From Vibrio metoecus (lineage in GTDB: Bacteria; Pseudomonadota; Gammaproteobacteria; Enterobacterales; Vibrionaceae): a stretch of 64,000 bases of DNA. A program made the position numbers and the translations under genes. A model generated the notes under the pieces. That model searched no databases. It was not told the DNA's origin and was given only the letters and a program-made list of their open reading frames with translations. Where the stretch lies: assembly GCF_009665255.1 (NCBI RefSeq), contig NZ_CP035687.1, positions 1,010,152-1,074,151 on the forward strand. The letters are read 5' to 3'. Shown here piece by piece: positions 26,181 to 33,620 of the stretch; position 1 is the stretch's first letter; every line of letters starts with the position of its first letter.

Positions 26181-26663
26181 TTGGAACTACAACAGTTAAA
26201 TCAGCGCCATCTTAAATGCTTGCTCGACCATGTTTGCCTTGACTCAGAATTGACGTTTTGTGAAGGGGCTGTGCCACCAAAGTATGTTCTGATTCGTTCT
26301 TATGAGCAGCTCCAAAACTCAAAAGCTGAAATTTGGTCATTACCCTACATGATGTCAGTGGGCAATAATGTCGTTGGTTTCTGTGGCTTCAAAGATGAAC
26401 CTCAAGATGGTGAAGTTGAAATTGGATACAATGTTTCGCCTTATAAACAAGGTCGAGGATTTGCAAAATTGGCAGTCAATCAACTTTGTCAGTTAGCGTT
26501 TAATATGGATTCAATTGAAAGTGTTGTGGCTTTGATTTCATCGGCGAACCTCGCTTCGTTGAATGTCGTACGAGCCAACAACTTTGTTTTCATTGGTTTT
26601 GTGGTTGATAGCGACAATGAAAAATTGGAAAAATGGGTGCTACAGCGTGCATCCTGTGCCTAA
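26181..26663 (+). CDS. C4: GNAT-family N-acetyltransferase
   Basis: The TTG at 26181, preceded by GGGTGGAA, starts a 160-residue GNAT protein. The acetyl-CoA loop is GYNVSPYKQGRGFAKLAV (Q-x-x-G-x-G/A type), followed by the helix and NLASLNVVRANNFVFIGF, the typical motif B. The substrate is unknown. The stop codon TAA is supplied by the attC. A second copy begins cassette C65 at the right edge of the window. Confidence 0.85.
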   Translation: MELQQLNQRHLKCLLDHVCLDSELTFCEGAVPPKYVLIRSYEQLQNSKAEIWSLPYMMSVGNNVVGFCGFKDEPQDGEVEIGYNVSPYKQGRGFAKLAVNQLCQLAFNMDSIESVVALISSANLASLNVVRANNFVFIGFVVDSDNEKLEKWVLQRASCA

Positions 26664-26783
26664 CAAACGCCTCAAGAGGGACTGTCAACGCGTGGCGTTT
26701 CCAGTCCCAATGAGCCGCGGTGGTTGCAGTTGTTGTGTTTGAGTTTAGTGGTAATGCGTTGTCAGCCCCTTAGGCGGGCGTTA
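26661..26783 (+). repeat. attC of C4 (VCR)
   Basis: Left arm CTGTGCCTAAC mirrors GTTAGGCACAG (11 bases). It supplies the stop of the acetyltransferase. Confidence 0.95.
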
Positions 26784-27195
26784 GTTTCTATCTAGAAAAA
26801 TCATCAAACGCTCAGGTTCAACTTTCTGAAAAATCAGCTTTAAGCGTACAAGTTGCACAATTTAGCTTTTGAGTTTTGACTGATGCTGATTTGGTAGAAA
26901 GTGTTGAAAGTTCAGTTGGTTCAAAGTCGCTGAAAACCAACAAGCCTCGAAGCTTCAACGTTGTTGGATGTTTAGCGCGGTCAGCTTAGTTGCACAAAGG
27001 GCTTCATCATCGCTGTGATCTTGCTTTCTTTGTCGCGGACTCTTAACCGTAGCCAACTTAACCTTGATCGTTTTAAATCTTGGCAGCCAACTTCACAGCT
27101 TTTTGCGTTGGACGTGTGTTTGCTTGATGCTTTTGCGTAAAATTACTTTCAAGCAAATGTGTTAAAAGTCATTTTTAAACAATGAGCTACGAAAC
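26780..27195 (+). mobile_element. C5: ORF-less cassette, family A (GTTAGTTTC variant)
   Basis: No gene supported. The ends are GTTAGTTTC/GAAACTAAC instead of the family's usual GTTAGCTTC/GAAGCTAAC, a compensated change that keeps the arms complementary. Confidence 0.85.
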
Positions 27196-27318
27196 TAACA
27201 AACGCCTCAAGAGGGACTGTCAACGCGCGGCGTTTCCAGTCCCATTGAGCTGCGGTGGTTTCGGTGGTTGTGTTTGGGTTTGGTTGTTATGCGTTGTCAG
27301 CCCCTTAGGCGGGCGTTA
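27196..27318 (+). repeat. attC of C5 (VCR)
   Basis: Left arm GAAACTAAC. The spacer contains the GGTGGTTGTGTTTGGGTTTGG variant also seen in C22 and C30. Confidence 0.95.
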
Positions 27319-27832
27319 TGCTTAATCCATAAAAATCAGTTGGTTGTGTTATCGATTTCTTTGGCATTTCGTTCAGGTTTTGTCGGCAATTCAATATTGT
27401 TTTTCGCTGCCTAATGAAGCGGCAATGTATCTGGCGCTGTAAATTCTGAGTGATTGCCTCATTGGGTTTTTGAGTCCACGCGAGGTGAGTTTTGCTCTCT
27501 CAAGTCGCTTTGAGCGGTTTGGTGCCTTTATTTACAGGCCGAAAGTTAGTCGGCAATTGAGTATTGTTTTGCGCTGCCTAATGAAACGGCAATGTTTCTA
27601 TCGCTGTAAATTTTAGTGTCATTGCCTCATTGAGTTGTTGTGCTCATGTGTGGTGACTGGGTTTGTCGGAGAGGGTTTCCACATTGGCTAATTTGTAGGA
27701 TGAAGCTCTGCATTGGTTAGTTCACAGGTAAAGTTTGAGTAAGTTCCGATTTGAGCGACACTGTGGTTTGTCGAATGATTTCAGTGGGTTATTCTTGACT
27801 GGGTTCAAATGTAAAGTGTTGAAGCTTAAGCA
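27315..27832 (+). mobile_element. C6: ORF-less cassette, family B
   Basis: The ATG in GTTATGCTTAATCCATAA is closed by a stop after four codons and no ribosome site is present. The body contains two imperfect ~84-bp units starting GTCGGCAATT, about 167 bp apart, each with GGCAAT ... ATTGCC complementarity. It is duplicated as C32. Confidence 0.85.
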
Positions 27833-27954
27833 TAACAAACGCCTCAAGAGGGACTGTCAACGCGTGGCGTTTCCAGTCCCAATGAGCCGCGGTGGTTGCA
27901 GTTGTTGTGTTTGAGTTTAGTTGTTTGCGTTGCCAGCCCCTTAGGCGGGCGTTA
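27833..27954 (+). repeat. attC of C6 (VCR)
   Basis: Left arm TAAGCATAAC mirrors GTTATGCTTA. Confidence 0.95.
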
Positions 27955-28200
27955 GGTGTTTGATCTCACCAATATGATTTATCCGTCTTGTCAGCCTGTT
28001 TTCTTCGTTAGATAATAATTTTATTGGAAGGTGTCCCCGCATACTGTTTACGGCAGGTACCTCGTGGGTTTGTCCTAGCTGGTACATCAATTCCCTACTG
28101 AGTTGGCCGCTTGGTAGTAGATAGCCAAGGCAATTGTTCCGTTGTACGTACGTGACTCGCACGGTAAAAAGAGGTAAATCAACCGAATTCTATCCGTAAC
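27955..28200 (+). other. C7: upstream non-coding part of the cassette
   Basis: No plus-strand gene with a ribosome site is seen here. A 73-codon minus-strand frame starts with GTG at 28162 but has no Shine-Dalgarno sequence and ends inside the preceding attC, so I do not call it. The stretch may be a long leader of the downstream peptide gene, or encode an antisense RNA. Confidence 0.4.
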
Positions 28201-28268
28201 TATCACCTTATCTAGTTTACTCTTGCGAGTTGCTAGAGGCCTCTGCGCTCGCTCTATGATAGGTGATA
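28201..28268 (+). promoter_or_regulatory. C7: leader hairpin sequestering the ribosome site
   Basis: TATCACCTTATC (28201-28212) pairs with GATAGGTGATA (28258-28268), 11 bp with one bulge. The AGGTGA that would serve the ATG at 28274 is inside the stem. A GCGAG/CTCGC pair lies in the loop. Confidence 0.6.
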
Positions 28269-28273
28269 TATCT

Positions 28274-28366
28274 ATGATTGAGCTTACGCTGAAAATTAGA
28301 CTGACGGTACCGCAAATTATTGTACTAGTAAGTGCTGTAGTTAAAGTTCTGTCTTATCTAATTTAA
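28274..28366 (+). CDS. C7: 30-residue hydrophobic peptide, candidate type I toxin
   Basis: ATG at 28274, 7 nt after AGGTGA, encodes a 30-residue peptide: MIELTLKIRLTVP, then a hydrophobic helix QIIVLVSAVVKVLSYLI. Size, single amphipathic/hydrophobic helix with interspersed lysines, a structured leader hiding the ribosome site and a strong terminator directly behind are the hallmarks of TisB/ShoB-like type I toxins. Antisense RNA is not proven. An apparently identical copy is in C33 (43718). Confidence 0.5.
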   Translation: MIELTLKIRLTVPQIIVLVSAVVKVLSYLI

Positions 28367-28370
28367 AACA

Positions 28371-28395
28371 GTGGGGCAGCAATTTGTTGCCCCAC
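28371..28395 (+). terminator. C7: terminator hairpin after the peptide gene
   Basis: GTGGGGCA (28371-28378) pairs with TGCCCCAC (28388-28395), with CAA/TTG extending into the loop. No long T-run follows; the attC starts 4 bp later. Confidence 0.6.
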
Positions 28396-28398
28396 ACC

Positions 28399-28518
28399 TA
28401 ACAAGCGCTTTAAGACGGATTCGCAACGCTCAGCGGTTTTAGTCTGATTTGGCTTTTGTGGTTACGGCACAATCATTGAGTTTCGTAGTAGCGTTGCTCA
28501 CCACTTAAGCGGGCGTTA
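28399..28518 (+). repeat. attC of C7 (non-VCR)
   Basis: It opens TAACAAGCGCTTTAAGACGG and ends CTCACCACTTAAGCGGGCGTTA; left arm ACACCTAAC mirrors GTTAGGTGT. Confidence 0.9.
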
Positions 28519-28536
28519 TGTTTATCGGAGAAAATC

Positions 28537-28860
28537 ATGATCAGTTGGCCATGTATTCTGAAACTGGATGGTGATGATGAACTAGTTTATCTTGCATCTG
28601 AGAGTGATTTGAACCGCGAGTGTTCAAATTTGATTTTATGCCAAAATGATCGAGTTATTGATTCTGTTGGAAACACTTTTTCGATAATTATCAATGATGC
28701 AGAAGTTAATCTGGCGAATGAGCAGGTTCAAGTTACAGCGGAACAAGCATCAAAACTTATTCAGTCGCATGAGTTTTGTCGTTCAGAGGTATGCTTGACA
28801 AAAATTCAGTTTGAGTCCGTGTTTGATGCAATTAACTGTCTGAAATCTCAGGCTAAATAA
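28537..28860 (+). CDS. C8: 107-residue hypothetical protein, DUF4144-like
   Basis: The protein starts MISWPCILKLDGDDELVYLA, a beginning I associate tentatively with the Vibrio DUF4144 family, and has a small alpha/beta pattern with a C-terminal helix (FESVFDAINCLKSQ). GGAG in ATCGGAGAAAATC precedes the ATG. No catalytic motif is apparent. An apparently identical copy is at 51601 (C45). Confidence 0.7.
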   Translation: MISWPCILKLDGDDELVYLASESDLNRECSNLILCQNDRVIDSVGNTFSIIINDAEVNLANEQVQVTAEQASKLIQSHEFCRSEVCLTKIQFESVFDAINCLKSQAK

Positions 28861-28863
28861 ACA

Positions 28864-28983
28864 TAACAAGGCGTTTAAGCGGGATTCATGCCGCGTGGCA
28901 TTTTGGGTATGCGGTGGTTTTGGTGGTGAAAGTGATCTGCGGAAAGTTGATTTATGCGGCACTCACCCCTTAACGCGGCGTTA
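28864..28983 (+). repeat. attC of C8 (non-VCR)
   Basis: It opens TAACAAGGCGTTTAAGCGGG and ends CTCACCCCTTAACGCGGCGTTA; left arm AAACATAAC mirrors GTTATGTTT. Confidence 0.9.
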
Positions 28984-29395
28984 GCTTCTTGAAGCAAAAT
29001 TCATCAAAGTCTGGGTTTAATTATTCTGAAGATTCAGCTTTTAGCGTTCAAGTTGCACAATTTAGCTTTTGAGTTTTGCCTGATGTTGATTTGGTAGAGC
29101 GTATTGAAATTTCAGCAGTTTCAAAGCCGCCGTAAGCTAACAAACCTCGATGCTTCCATTTTGTTGGATGCTCCACACGGAAAGTTTGGTTTCACAAAGG
29201 CTGCATCATCGCTGAAAGTGTGCTTTCTTTGTCGCGGACTCTTAACCGTGGCCAACTTAGCCTTGAGCGTTTTAAGTTTTGGCAGCTAACTTCACAGCTT
29301 TTGGCGTTGGACGTGTGTTTGAGTGATGCTTTTGCGTAAAATGTCTTTCAAGCAAATGTGTTAAAAAGCCATTGTGAAACAATAGGCTACGAAGC
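28980..29395 (+). mobile_element. C9: ORF-less cassette, family A
   Basis: No gene supported. A 61-codon frame at 29104 lacks a ribosome site and is not kept in other family members. C8-C9 are repeated as C45-C46. Confidence 0.85.
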
Positions 29396-29518
29396 TAACA
29401 AACGCCTCAAGAGGGACTGTCAACGCGTGGCGTTTCCAGTCCCATTGAACCGCGGTGGTTACGGTTGTTGTGTTTGAGTTTAGTGGTAATGCGTTGCCAG
29501 CCCCTTAGGCGGGCGTTA
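29396..29518 (+). repeat. attC of C9 (VCR)
   Basis: Left arm GAAGCTAAC. Confidence 0.95.
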
Positions 29519-29536
29519 TGTGAATAGGAGGTTCCA

Positions 29537-29941
29537 GTGAACAAGGTAGCCAAAGAACGCTTCGATGAATATCCGGAAAATGCTCGTATTAGGCTTGAGG
29601 AACTACGAAATCTAGTCTTTCAAATCGCATCTGACTTGGATCTGGGTGAAGTCGATGAAAGTCTAAAGTGGGGTGAACCTAGCTATAGTGTAAAAACAGG
29701 CAGTCCTCTAAGAATGGACTGGAAGCTGAAATCTCCTAATAATTGTTACCTGTTCTTTAATTGCCAAACTAAGCTAGTTGATACATTTCGAGAATTGTAT
29801 GGTGAAGAACTGGTGTTTCAGGGAAACAGAGCAATAGTTCTGTCCCTGTCGAAACCGTTACCTGAGACAGCAATCAAGTCCTGTATAGAGTTAGCTTTAA
29901 CCTATCAGCAGCGTAAACATTTGCCTCTTTTGGGCGCATGA
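29537..29941 (+). CDS. C10: DUF1801/YdhG-like protein
   Basis: A GTG at 29537 with TAGGAGGTTCC upstream encodes 134 residues. The pattern ESLKWGEPSYSVKTGSPLRMDWK, then NCYLFFNCQTKLVDTFRELYG, is that of the DUF1801 (YdhG/frataxin-like fold) family of small cytosolic proteins with no agreed function. The C-terminus ends at QQRKHLPLLGA. Confidence 0.75.
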   Translation: MNKVAKERFDEYPENARIRLEELRNLVFQIASDLDLGEVDESLKWGEPSYSVKTGSPLRMDWKLKSPNNCYLFFNCQTKLVDTFRELYGEELVFQGNRAIVLSLSKPLPETAIKSCIELALTYQQRKHLPLLGA

Positions 29942-29951
29942 AAAATTCACA

Positions 29952-30073
29952 TAACAAAGCGTTTAAGACAGATTCGCAACGCTCGGCATTTTCGGTTTGC
30001 TTTGAATTTAGTGTTTACGGCACAATGGTTTAGGTTTGGTGGTCAGCGTTGCTCACTACTTAACGCGGCGTTA
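29952..30073 (+). repeat. attC of C10 (non-VCR)
   Basis: It opens TAACAAAGCGTTTAAGAC and ends ACTACTTAACGCGGCGTTA; left arm TTCACATAAC mirrors GTTATGTGAA. Confidence 0.9.
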
Positions 30074-30360
30074 GGTCACGACGGGATCACATGAGCAATG
30101 TAAGATGGTGTCGAGTGAGTATTGAAGAGCAAATAGGGCATAGAGGAAATAAGGCAAAAAGGACGAATATTAGTCATTTCTATGATACCCTTGAGGCGCT
30201 TTCGTGCGCACCTTAATCGGGGCACGATTGAAGAGTGACGCCCGCAAGACCTCAAGGTAGAGCTATGACAAATACTTCGGCTTCGATTTTTGTCTTTTTC
30301 TTCAATTCCATTTGATAATCAATAATTAACGAGAGACCTTGTACGAATTTGGTCGTGACC
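30070..30360 (+). mobile_element. C11: cassette with structured RNA-like segment, no firm gene
   Basis: A 41-codon frame (30091-30216) starts at ATG but has only a poor ribosome site. The stretch 30189-30257 can fold into a closed structure: CCTTGAGG (30189-30196) pairs with CCTCAAGG (30250-30257), enclosing GGCGC-TTTCG-TGCGC-like and GTGC...GCAC stems. It may encode an RNA. The rest shows nothing recognisable. Confidence 0.45.
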
Positions 30361-30480
30361 TAACAATCGATTCAAGACAGATTCGCAACGCATAGCATTA
30401 GCGTCATGCTTGAACATGAGTGTTTACGTTGTTATGCGTTGAGTTGGTTTAGGCGTTGCTCACTGCTTAATCGGGCGTTA
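30361..30480 (+). repeat. attC of C11 (non-VCR)
   Basis: It opens TAACAATCGATTCAAGAC and ends CACTGCTTAATCGGGCGTTA; left arm GTCGTGACCTAAC mirrors 13 bases of the cassette start, the longest pairing here. Confidence 0.9.
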
Positions 30481-30830
30481 TGCTTAATCATTTTAAAACA
30501 GTGGTTTATGGTTTTTCTTTGCTCCCTCGGCTGGTTGGTTTCGAGTTTGTCGGCAAGTTGGCTTTATTGGGCGCTGTTTTCCGGACACCTATTCTTTGGC
30601 GCTGGAAACTCGCAGAATTGCCTCAGTCAATTTTCGGGCAAGCGCGAGGTTAGGGCGGTTGGCTCAATCAGCAATTTGATCTTAGGCTTTTGAGTTTTGA
30701 CAGCCAAAGTTCAAAGTCTGATTTTCAAAATTATGAGTCATTTCTGTTTTCTATGTTTTGGTTTTTGTTTGTGAATCAAAGCTGAGTTAATCTTGGTTTG
30801 GGTAAAACGTAAGCCATTGAAGCTTAAGCA
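30477..30830 (+). mobile_element. C12: divergent family B relative
   Basis: It begins GTTATGCTTAATC and ends TTGAAGCTTAAGCATAAC like family B, but is ~165 bp shorter and keeps only one copy of the GTCGGCAA unit. Here the boundary ATG (30480) opens a 57-codon frame ending at 30653 that other family B members interrupt early. No ribosome site is seen, so I do not annotate it as a gene. Confidence 0.65.
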
Positions 30831-30951
30831 TAACAAAGCGTTAAAGAGGGACTTGGCACGCGTGGCATTTTCAGTTTGCGTTGGGTTTAGTGGTTACGGC
30901 ACTATGCGGTAGCTTTTGTATTGCGTGCCTGCGCCCCTTAACGCGGCGTTA
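30831..30951 (+). repeat. attC of C12 (non-VCR)
   Basis: It opens TAACAAAGCGTTAAAGAGGG and ends GCGCCCCTTAACGCGGCGTTA. A family B-like body with a different attC type. Confidence 0.9.
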
Positions 30952-31007
30952 GCCGTCATCAATAAACAAAGTTTGCCTAATGAGTAAAAAGGGTGTAGTT
31001 TTTACTC

Positions 31008-31274
31008 ATGATTAAATTTGAATTTGATGAAAACAAAAGCAGAAGTAATCTCGAAAAGCACGGTATTGATTTTCATACAGCTCAAGGGTTGTGGAATGAT
31101 TCAGATCTTATCGAGATCCCTGCTAACACGAGTGATGAGCCCAGATATTTGGTTGTCGGCTTACTAAACGGTAAGCATTGGTCAGGAGTAATTACCTACC
31201 GAGGTACGAATATCAGGATCATCTCAGTTCGGCGTTCACGGAAAGCGGAGGTAAGCCTTTATGAAAGCGCATGA
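31008..31274 (+). CDS. brnT: C13: BrnT-family toxin (RelE-like ribonuclease)
   Basis: The 88-residue protein has the BrnT/DUF497 pattern: FEFDENKSRSNLEKHGIDF at the N-terminus, a central LVVGLLNGKHWSGVITYR strand pair and IRIISVRRSRKAEVSLYE at the C-terminus. BrnT toxins cleave RNA and are neutralised by BrnA. The start has only AAAGGGTG ~12 nt upstream. The antitoxin gene overlaps the 3' end by 14 bp, in the toxin-first order usual for BrnTA. Confidence 0.88.
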   Translation: MIKFEFDENKSRSNLEKHGIDFHTAQGLWNDSDLIEIPANTSDEPRYLVVGLLNGKHWSGVITYRGTNIRIISVRRSRKAEVSLYESA

Positions 31275-31506
31275 ATTTGATGCCAAGTTTGAAAGTGACG
31301 ACGATGAGATCGTAATGGACTTGGATCTATCACAAGCTAAAAGACCGATGCATAAGCAAAAACGAGTCAATGTAGATTTTCCAGCCTGGATGCTTGAGTC
31401 CTTGGACAGAGAAGCGAGTCGAATTGGTGTAACACGTCAATCAATCATTAAAATTTGGCTTGCAGAAAGGTTAGAGAGCGTGTCTCATCATTCAAGTGTG
31501 AGATAA
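31261..31506 (+). CDS. brnA: C13: BrnA-family antitoxin
   Basis: This 81-residue protein pairs with BrnT. The N-terminal half is acidic (ESDDDEIVMDLD), suited to toxin binding; the C-terminal half is a ribbon-helix-helix DNA-binding domain (RVNVDFPAWMLESLDREA ... RQSIIKIWLAERL). It would bind the promoter in complex with the toxin. GGAGGTAAGCCTTT before the ATG is a good ribosome site. Confidence 0.85.
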   Translation: MKAHEFDAKFESDDDEIVMDLDLSQAKRPMHKQKRVNVDFPAWMLESLDREASRIGVTRQSIIKIWLAERLESVSHHSSVR

Positions 31507-31511
31507 ACGGC

Positions 31512-31631
31512 TAACAAAGCATTTAAGAGGGACTCACAACGCGTGGCATTTTTGCCATGCGTTTGTTTTTGTGATGAATTTGCTATGCATTGAGTACTTT
31601 TGTGCGTTGTTCGCCCCTTAATGCGGCGTTA
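31512..31631 (+). repeat. attC of C13 (non-VCR)
   Basis: It opens TAACAAAGCATTTAAGAGGG and ends CGCCCCTTAATGCGGCGTTA; left arm ACGGCTAAC mirrors GTTAGCCGT. Confidence 0.9.
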
Positions 31632-31668
31632 TATGCTTTCAAAATCTGTGAGTAAAAAGGAGCTTAAA

Positions 31669-32037
31669 ATGATTCTAAATCACGTCTCAGTTGGTGTTTC
31701 AAATGTGGCATCTGCTGTGGCTTTTTACGATTCAGTTCTATCCGCATTATCGGTAAAGCGTTCGCATTACATTGAAAATGTGGCGGCTGCCTACGGTGAG
31801 AATTTTGAGTTTTGGGTAGGTTGTCCATGTGAAAATGGAGCTTCTTCTGGTAACGGAACTCACATCGCTTTCAATGCGCCAAGTAAAGAAGCTGTTGACC
31901 TGTTTTATGCTACTGCATTAGAGCTTGGAGGCTCGTGTGCAGGTAAGCCTGGCTTACGTCCAGAGTACGGTGAGACTTACTATGCGGCATTTGTCCGCGA
32001 TGCTGATGGAAACAAAGTTGAAGCAGTCTTTATGTAG
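31669..32037 (+). CDS. C14: VOC (glyoxalase/bleomycin-resistance fold) protein
   Basis: ATG at 31669 with AAGGAG 5 nt upstream gives 122 residues in the vicinal-oxygen-chelate fold: ILNHVSVGVSNVASAVAFYD at the N-terminus and the metal-site end strand YYAAFVRDADGNKVEAVF. Candidate metal ligands are His5 and the Glu of KVEAVF. A substrate is not predictable. C41 encodes a close paralogue (49063). Confidence 0.85.
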   Translation: MILNHVSVGVSNVASAVAFYDSVLSALSVKRSHYIENVAAAYGENFEFWVGCPCENGASSGNGTHIAFNAPSKEAVDLFYATALELGGSCAGKPGLRPEYGETYYAAFVRDADGNKVEAVFM

Positions 32038-32052
32038 TTAAAACAACGCATA

Positions 32053-32173
32053 TAACAAAGCGTTAAAGCGGGACTTAGCACGCGTGGCATTTTCAATTTG
32101 CGTTGGGTTTAGTGGTTACGGCACTATGCGGTAGCTTTTGTATTGCGTGCCTGCGCCCCTTAACGCGGCGTTA
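32053..32173 (+). repeat. attC of C14 (non-VCR)
   Basis: It opens TAACAAAGCGTTAAAGCGGG, close to the attC of C12; left arm GCATATAAC mirrors GTTATATGC. Confidence 0.9.
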
Positions 32174-32218
32174 TATGGCAATCAGGTATCAACCGAAAGT
32201 TTGACTTAGGAGCAACTA

Positions 32219-32740
32219 GTGGCAACTGAATATCGTTCGTTTTTCAACATAGGATTATATGACCCAGTACATTTTGATCGCTGGCCCTATGATCCTAATG
32301 AATATGATAGTGCGTTATATCTGTCCGCGAAAAAAAGAAAATGTGGTTGGGGAAAAGCCGCCGAGTTTAATTCAATCGATGAAGCTAGAGCATTTTTTAA
32401 TGATTGGAAAAATAGTTCCAAGCTTAAGATGCATATTGTTGAGTTCAAGAAATATGTTGAAGTGCCTGATCCTATATATCCTGAGAATCACCCTCACAGT
32501 TTGCTAAAGCGTATACACCAAGGTGAAAAACACAGTGTTTGGGTTACTGCTGAACTATGGTTCAGGGGGCAAATATCCACTCATTATGTGTCGAAACAAA
32601 CGCTAAGACGCCATCGTGATATCCTAATAAACTATGGTGTTGACATAGCTAAAGAGCCTGAGCAAGTTTATGAACCACCGAAAATGAAACGAGATGATGT
32701 GTGGTATACAGCCTCGCCAAACTTGAAAGCCCTGGATTAG
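32219..32740 (+). CDS. C15: hypothetical 173-residue protein
   Basis: A GTG at 32219 with TAGGAGCAACTA upstream. The protein is rich in aromatic and charged residues, with no membrane segment. The stretch YVSKQTLRRHRDILINYGVDI resembles the end of filamentous-phage/plasmid replication proteins (gene II/X, RstA type), but the catalytic tyrosines of that class are not evident, so I treat it as unknown, perhaps a phage-derived fragment. Confidence 0.6.
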   Translation: MATEYRSFFNIGLYDPVHFDRWPYDPNEYDSALYLSAKKRKCGWGKAAEFNSIDEARAFFNDWKNSSKLKMHIVEFKKYVEVPDPIYPENHPHSLLKRIHQGEKHSVWVTAELWFRGQISTHYVSKQTLRRHRDILINYGVDIAKEPEQVYEPPKMKRDDVWYTASPNLKALD

Positions 32741-32777
32741 GGCACTAACTGAAAATCAGTGTTGGTGAACAGCCATA

Positions 32778-32900
32778 TAACAAACAATTTAAGAGGGATT
32801 CACAACGCTTGGCATTTTTGCTTCTACTTCAAATTTTGTGTTTACGGCACAATGCTTTAAGTTCGGGTGGAGGCGTTGTTCACCCCTTAATTGGGCGTTA
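32778..32900 (+). repeat. attC of C15 (non-VCR)
   Basis: It opens TAACAAACAATTTAAGAGGG and ends TTCACCCCTTAATTGGGCGTTA, a type shared with C38 and C62; left arm GCCATATAAC mirrors GTTATATGGC. Confidence 0.9.
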
Positions 32901-32930
32901 TGCCGCAATCAAAAATTTTGGATAAAGTTT

Positions 32931-33473
32931 ATGGTAAGTATTTTCCTACAATTAGTGGGCATAAGAACAGCAAAGCAGAAAGAAAAGACGCAACGAGTTG
33001 TTGAATATATTGATACTTGTCTTGAGCATATGGAAAATATTATGGGCTACAAGAAAGATACCAATGAAGCTAGTGTTGAACAGTCTAGAAAATTTCTTCA
33101 ACAAGCCTATCGAGAACTTCCACTACAGCTTGATGGTGTTGCATCAACAGTAGAGTGCGATGTCATTAAAAACTCAATCGCAAGTGCTCGAATCTACTAT
33201 CACGCGGTTAAAGAGGGCAAGGTGTTAGATAGTAGTTTAGAGAATGACTATGAGTCACGATTTCAGTTATATGCTAATCATGTATATGACCAACAACTGT
33301 TTCGACAGAGTTCATATGAGACGTTTTTACGTCAGTTAGTCAAGGATAAGCGAGAGATCGATAAAGCCTACGTGAGTATGGAGTTGCAGAAAATTAAAGA
33401 AGTTTGCCAAGAAGACGTAGCTAGAATTATGTCCTTGAAAGAGCGGCTTAAAACTCGCAAAGCGGCGGCATAA
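32931..33473 (+). CDS. C16: hypothetical helical protein (180 residues)
   Basis: I choose the ATG at 32931 within the cassette; the longer frame starting in the attC is an artefact. The product begins MVSIFLQLVGIRTAKQKEKT and is almost entirely helical and charged, probably with coiled-coil segments, ending LKERLKTRKAAA. No motif is recognised. The stop TAA belongs to the attC. Confidence 0.6.
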   Translation: MVSIFLQLVGIRTAKQKEKTQRVVEYIDTCLEHMENIMGYKKDTNEASVEQSRKFLQQAYRELPLQLDGVASTVECDVIKNSIASARIYYHAVKEGKVLDSSLENDYESRFQLYANHVYDQQLFRQSSYETFLRQLVKDKREIDKAYVSMELQKIKEVCQEDVARIMSLKERLKTRKAAA

Positions 33474-33592
33474 CAAACGCCTCAAGAGGGACTGTCAACG
33501 CGTGGCGTTTCCAGTCCCATTGAGCCGCGGTGGTTGCAGTTGTTGTGTTTGAGTTTAGTGTTATGCGTTGCCAGCCCCTTAGGCGGGCGTTA
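33471..33592 (+). repeat. attC of C16 (VCR)
   Basis: Left arm GCGGCATAAC mirrors GTTATGCCGC and supplies the stop. Confidence 0.95.
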
Positions 33593-33620
33593 GTTTACAT
33601 ATCAGATTCAGAGGACGAAA

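Noticed and set aside
27941..28162. 73-codon minus-strand frame in C7 (and 43385-43606 in C33)
   Set aside because: GTG start without Shine-Dalgarno sequence, ends inside the attC, no recognisable fold. Conserved only because the two cassettes are copies.
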